Position numbers and translations under genes: made by a program. Below the pieces are notes generated by a model that worked only from the letters and a program-made list of their open reading frames with translations, searched no databases and was not told where the DNA came from. A stretch of 64,000 nt of DNA from Paenibacillus sp. H1-7 (GTDB lineage: Bacteria > Bacillota > Bacilli > Paenibacillales > NBRC-103111), in assembly GCF_022354825.1 (NCBI RefSeq), contig NZ_CP031168.1, positions 3,225,501-3,289,500 on the forward strand, read 5' to 3'. Positions 60,959 to 64,000 of this stretch are shown here, one piece after another. The number at the start of each line of letters is the position of its first letter. Within the stretch, counting starts at the first letter, position 1.

Positions 60959-60964
60959 TATAAT
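60936..60964 (+). promoter_or_regulatory. Consensus promoter of the small RNA candidate
   Basis: TTGACA (60936-60941) and TATAAT (60959-60964) are 17 bp apart, an exact sigma-A match. The start of transcription should be near 60971. Confidence 0.85.
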
Positions 60965-60970
60965 AAAAGT

Positions 60971-61048
60971 ACAGTATGGTTTCTCTCCACTCCTATCCGA
61001 ATATTTGCACTCTGTGCAGCCGCCTTTTATAGGCGGTTATTTTTTTTG
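60971..61048 (+). ncRNA. Candidate small RNA, about 78 nt
   Basis: The predicted transcript starts after a perfect promoter and ends at an intrinsic terminator (CCGCC, 61020-61024, with GGCGG, 61032-61036, then TTATTTTTTTT). No credible coding frame fits. The 5' part is single-stranded and CU-rich (TTTCTCTCCACTCCTATCC, about 60980-60998), a small hairpin TGCAC-GTGCA follows, and then the terminator. A CU-rich tail of this type could pair with ribosome binding sites of target mRNAs. Confidence 0.6.
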
Positions 61049-61222
61049 TTTTGTAACCATTTTTTGAAGTTGGAATCGTACAATAGTAGTAACAATATAC
61101 ACCTTTTTTTGGAAGTAATTCTGAAAGTTGTATGAAAGATGTCGATTAAGCAGGATTTTTGACCAAGTTTACCGAATAAAATAAAGAAACCAAATTATTC
61201 TTAATTTTTTTTAAAATATACC

Positions 61223-61247
61223 GCAACTTTTTTACTCCCTTATAGTC
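61223..61247 (+). promoter_or_regulatory. Possible ECF-type promoter of the sigma operon
   Basis: GCAAC (61223-61227) and TAGTC (61243-61247) resemble the AAC-type -35 and GTC-type -10 of autoregulated ECF sigma factors, 54 to 80 bp before the gene. The rest of 61049-61222 is AT-rich with nothing I can assign. Confidence 0.3.
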
Positions 61248-61303
61248 AAACAAGTAAGAATCACTGGGGGTAAGCTAGGAATCACAAGGAGGGTCGTATT
61301 TTG

Positions 61304-61888
61304 ATGACCGATTCCCAGTTGATCAGAGAGATCAAGGACGGTAACGTCCAGCTTTACGATGAATTAATGCGTCGTTATGAGCGTAAAATACTGGCTTTCA
61401 TCTATCACATGCTGAAGAGCGCACAAATGGAGTCGTTTGCGGAAGATCTATGCAACGAAACCTTTTATAAGGCATATCGGAGCCTGAATTCATTCCGGGA
61501 GGTCGAGGCGACTTTTTCCACGTGGTTGTATACGATTGCCAGGAATACGGTGCTAAGCGAGCTGCGTAAAAATAAAAGTATTAAGGTTTCTTTAGAGCAA
61601 AAGCATGAGCCTCTTGCAGGGGAAGACGTCATGCCGGAGCTATCCATGCTGCGTAATGAGAAAGTATCGATGGTTCGAGACGCTATTAACAATTTACCTG
61701 AGAAGCAAAGGTCAGCGCTTATATTACGCGAATACGATCAATTGGACTATCAGGAGATTGCCAATATCCTTGGGCAGACCGTAAGCTCGGTGAAATCCTT
61801 ATTGTTCAGGGCAAGGGCGAGTGTAAAGCTCCAATTGGAACCATACTTTCTTGATCCCATATTTGAGGAGATTGAAGGGATGAAATGA
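61304..61888 (+). CDS. ECF-type RNA polymerase sigma factor
   Basis: The product has 194 residues. Region 2 covers about 22-90 (ERKILAFIYHML, DLCNETFYKAYRSL, FSTWLYTIARN) and region 4 about 125-180 (LPEKQRSALILREYDQLDYQ, SSVKSLLFRAR). There are no regions 1 or 3, as in ECF sigmas such as SigX and SigW. ATG 61304 or TTG 61301 may be used behind AAGGAGGG. The gene overlaps the anti-sigma gene by 4 bp. The regulon is unknown. Confidence 0.92.
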   Translation: MTDSQLIREIKDGNVQLYDELMRRYERKILAFIYHMLKSAQMESFAEDLCNETFYKAYRSLNSFREVEATFSTWLYTIARNTVLSELRKNKSIKVSLEQKHEPLAGEDVMPELSMLRNEKVSMVRDAINNLPEKQRSALILREYDQLDYQEIANILGQTVSSVKSLLFRARASVKLQLEPYFLDPIFEEIEGMK

Positions 61889-62520
61889 TGATGAAATGTG
61901 ATGATATTCAAGAGCTGCTGGGCGTCTATTGGGATTTGCCGGAGAATGATTTAAAACGCCAGCGTGTTGATGAGCATATTAAGCATTGCCGCAGCTGCGC
62001 GGCGGAGTTTGAAATATGGCTGGAGAGCACGGAATTGATTAAATCTGCAGCCGGGCACGAGCCGTTCGAAGAGAGCCAGTCGCCGATCTCGCGCAACGTA
62101 ATGAACCGGATTTATCAGGATGAGTCGTGGAGAGTTCCCGTTGCGGATCGCATGTACTCCATATCCTATAAGTTTCGCCGGAATATAACGGCCGTAATCG
62201 CCTTTTGCCTGGCGCTGTTCATATTCTCGTTTGTTTACTCGATCACCCATTCGCCTGCACCTGATACGCTCGCTGCAACTACGGATTCTTCCGTTTTCGG
62301 GCGGATAGGAGATCCGGTCGTAGTAGCCGGAAGCAAATCGGAGTCGATGAACGTACATACGATGCCATCGGCTGTGGCAAGCTTGAAGGGCTTCAGCGAA
62401 CCGTTCATGTATCAAGTCGGACCGATTCATACGTTCAAGGATTATATGATTTTTGTATCGCTGCTCGGCCTTACTTGTACACTTCTTATTATGAACTGGT
62501 TGTCCAGAACCCGATCGTAG
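61885..62520 (+). CDS. Zinc-binding anti-sigma factor, membrane-bound
   Basis: The product has 211 residues. The ZAS motif HIKHCRSC (His31, Cys35, Cys38) lies in the cytosolic N-terminus, which would hold the sigma factor. One membrane segment lies near 95-115 (ITAVIAFCLALFIFSFVYSI) and another near 185-205, with an external loop between. The start overlaps the sigma stop (ATGA). In a typical system, proteolysis releases the sigma; PrsW encoded at 23004 is a candidate protease. Confidence 0.88.
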   Translation: MMMKCDDIQELLGVYWDLPENDLKRQRVDEHIKHCRSCAAEFEIWLESTELIKSAAGHEPFEESQSPISRNVMNRIYQDESWRVPVADRMYSISYKFRRNITAVIAFCLALFIFSFVYSITHSPAPDTLAATTDSSVFGRIGDPVVVAGSKSESMNVHTMPSAVASLKGFSEPFMYQVGPIHTFKDYMIFVSLLGLTCTLLIMNWLSRTRS

Positions 62521-62533
62521 TCTAGCGCGAAAT

Positions 62534-62561
62534 TGCCCCTTTCGGGGCATTTTATTTTTTT
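62534..62561 (+). terminator. Intrinsic terminator after the anti-sigma gene
   Basis: TGCCCC (62534-62539) and GGGGCA (62544-62549) form a GC-rich stem, followed by TTTTATTTTTTT. Confidence 0.85.
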
Positions 62562-62609
62562 GGAGTCCTATATAGAAGTAACACTTGCAGGAGAGAGAGG
62601 CGGAATGAA

Positions 62610-63188
62610 TTGATCACTTTAGGCTTTATTCGTCACGGTACTACGGAATGGAACCTGGCCGGCAAGATGCAGGGGCAAATGGATACGGAGCTCGCGGAAG
62701 TCGGATTGCTGCAGGCAAAGCTGCTGGCTGAGCGGTTAAAGGGAGAGGCATGGGACGGGATTGTCTCCAGCGACTTACTGCGGGCCAAGCAGACGGCGCT
62801 TACGATCTCTGAAGCTACCGGCACTCCTCTGATCGGATTGGATATGCGGCTTCGCGAGCGTTCGTTCGGGCAAGTGGAAGGGACGACGCTGGAGGAGCGA
62901 ATTTCCCGGTGGGGCGAAGGCTGGAGAGGGCTGGAGCTGGGTATGGAGAAGGATGAGGCTTTGCTTGAGCGGTGGAATTCGTTCCTTCAGGAGCTGGAGC
63001 AGGCACATCCAGGGAAGCGCATTTTGCTTGTCAGTCACGGCGGTTATATCGCCCCGGTAATAGAATCCATGCTGGGCAATCCCGTGGAATCCCACCTGAA
63101 CAATACTTCGCTTACCATCATGAATAAAGAAGCCTCGGGGTGGAGCTGCGCATTGATGAATTGCACGGCGCACTTAGCAGAAATGTGA
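62610..63188 (+). CDS. Histidine phosphatase family protein
   Basis: The product has 192 residues. The phosphoglycerate-mutase-like domain has the catalytic FIRHGTTEWN (about 6-15), a conserved Arg in LRERSFGQVEG (about 81) and a second His in LVSHGGYI (about 141). It is a phosphatase of unknown substrate; cobalamin- or phosphosugar-related roles are seen in relatives. The start is TTG behind GGAGAGAGAGG. Confidence 0.88.
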   Translation: MITLGFIRHGTTEWNLAGKMQGQMDTELAEVGLLQAKLLAERLKGEAWDGIVSSDLLRAKQTALTISEATGTPLIGLDMRLRERSFGQVEGTTLEERISRWGEGWRGLELGMEKDEALLERWNSFLQELEQAHPGKRILLVSHGGYIAPVIESMLGNPVESHLNNTSLTIMNKEASGWSCALMNCTAHLAEM

Positions 63189-63204
63189 TCCGAACATATA
63201 GAAG

Positions 63205-63234
63205 AAGTCCGCATACGACAGCGGGCTTTTTTTG
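63205..63234 (+). terminator. Intrinsic terminator after the histidine phosphatase gene
   Basis: AAGTCCGC and GCGGGCTT pair with one G-T wobble, followed by TTTTTTG. Confidence 0.8.
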
Positions 63235-63331
63235 TTTTCAAAAGACATCCATCATGAAAATTTCCTTTAGAGCGTTTAAATTCGGCACAAATTCCCATAA
63301 TGGTACTAAGCAAGCTTGGAGGTGTCGTACG

Positions 63332-64000
63332 ATGAATCTGGCGGACATGTTAAGTTATGCGGACATTCAGGACTTGAGCCGAATTGCCCATACGTACAAC
63401 TGCGAATGCAACGGTCACTCCAAAAATGAGCTCATTCAGTCGATTCTCTCAATGGTCAGCCGCAGAGAAGTGTTCGAGCGTCAAGTCATTGACCTGTCGA
63501 TCGAAGACATCCGCTTCTTGAACTCCTTAATTTTCGATCAGCGAGGCTCATTTAGTCTGGAGGAGCTTATTGCGCGGGTGCAGCAAAGCCGTTTTGTGAA
63601 AGATGAGAATGAAGGCTGGAATCCGCGGGACATGATCTCCCGGTTCAAGCAGCGCGGCTGGCTGTTTAACGGATATTCGCAGAACACAAGGTATTTGTTT
63701 CAGGTTCCTAACGATTTGAAACGAAGATTTAGCGAAGCGTTGACCAAACAGCTTCAAAAGCAGCTGGTTTACACGAGCGAGCCGATGGTATACCGCGATG
63801 AGCAGAAGCTGATCGTCGATGACATCTATCATTTTCTGCACTACATTGAGCAGAACGAAGCGGTGCTGACGGCGGACAATACGATGTATAAAAGGCAGCT
63901 GCAGCAGGTGCTGGACCGGCTCTCCGTCAAGGAGGAGACGGTAGGCAAGACAGCTTGGCGGTTCGGCTACGGCCGGCTGTTCAAGGATTATCCGAATCGG
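63332..64000 (+). CDS. Unidentified protein, 5' part (cut by window end)
   Basis: The frame is open from ATG 63332 to the window end (223 codons seen). GGAGGTG lies 8 bases upstream. The protein is soluble and helical, with MNLADMLSYADIQDLSRIAH at the start. Its N-terminus faintly resembles the small helicase-associated proteins found next to XPB-type helicases, but this is a guess and nothing diagnostic is visible. Confidence 0.7.
   Translation, partial: MNLADMLSYADIQDLSRIAHTYNCECNGHSKNELIQSILSMVSRREVFERQVIDLSIEDIRFLNSLIFDQRGSFSLEELIARVQQSRFVKDENEGWNPRDMISRFKQRGWLFNGYSQNTRYLFQVPNDLKRRFSEALTKQLQKQLVYTSEPMVYRDEQKLIVDDIYHFLHYIEQNEAVLTADNTMYKRQLQQVLDRLSVKEETVGKTAWRFGYGRLFKDYPNR

Noticed and set aside
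60944..61135. Open frame of 63 codons between tyrA and the sigma gene
   Set aside because: Its start lies upstream of the predicted transcription start, there is no ribosome binding site and it runs through the terminator. A small RNA explains the region better.
1..64000. CRISPR array, prophage, insertion sequence or plasmid origin
   Set aside because: No regularly spaced direct repeats, transposase, integrase or phage structural genes were seen; the single primase-helicase gene has no phage neighbours.

Overview
The window is chromosomal DNA from an endospore-forming Firmicute, most likely Paenibacillus or a close relative in the Paenibacillaceae. The evidence is about 50% GC, strong AGGAGG-type ribosome binding sites, frequent GTG and TTG starts, sporulation genes (ytfJ/gerW, dacB-spmA-spmB, ypeB, spoVIF, spoIVA), and a gene order that follows Bacillus subtilis in long blocks with Paenibacillus-type insertions. 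No prophage, insertion sequence, CRISPR array or rRNA is visible. There is one tRNA gene. The species call is inference.

Layout. 1-2.8 kb: end of a DUF2953 gene, ytfJ, an HD-GYP phosphodiesterase and a SRAP protein. 3.1-13 kb: dacB-spmA-spmB, a minimal amidase-like gene, rluB, then resABC (cytochrome c maturation) and the resDE two-component system. 13-15.2 kb: serA on the minus strand behind a T-box leader. 15.4-19 kb: short accessory genes (rhodanese, CPBP protease, polysaccharide deacetylase, small membrane proteins). 19.2-25.4 kb: mecA, a primase-helicase-like gene with a decayed TOPRIM site, glutamate dehydrogenase, prsW, a zinc-ribbon peptide and ypeB without an adjacent sleB. 25.5-38 kb: ypfA, ypfB, cmk, plsC, S1-like ypfD, fni, yphA, seaA and its partner, der, plsY, gpsA, spoVIF, yphE, then a ferredoxin-nucleotidyltransferase-ferredoxin trio and yphF. 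38.3-41.9 kb: spoIVA, hbs, tRNA-Pro, a PAP2 phosphatase and mtrB (TRAP). 42-48.9 kb: hepS-menG-ubiA-ubiX-mqnA-hepT-ndk-cheR (menaquinone). 49.3-60.9 kb: aroC-aroB-aroH, trpEDCFBA, hisC and tyrA. 60.9-64 kb: a probable small RNA gene, an ECF sigma/anti-sigma pair, a histidine phosphatase and the start of an unidentified gene.

How the genes work together. The aro-trp-hisC-tyrA block makes chorismate and turns it into tryptophan, tyrosine and phenylalanine. Its trp part carries an 11-triplet TRAP binding site and an attenuator, and TRAP itself (mtrB) is encoded 10 kb upstream. The hep/menG/ubiA/ubiX/mqnA operon also starts from chorismate and points to menaquinone synthesis by the futalosine route. 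resABC-resDE provides cytochromes c for the respiratory chain that menaquinone feeds.

The least expected items are: two copies of a hairpin element with compensatory base changes (7349-7421 and 22849-22920); a probable ~78-nt CU-rich small RNA with a consensus promoter flanked by cre-like sites (60914-61048); a second GAG-triplet array over the trpE ribosome binding site; a 96-nt element with 14-bp inverted ends behind trpA; and the Twinkle-like protein with substituted TOPRIM residues.
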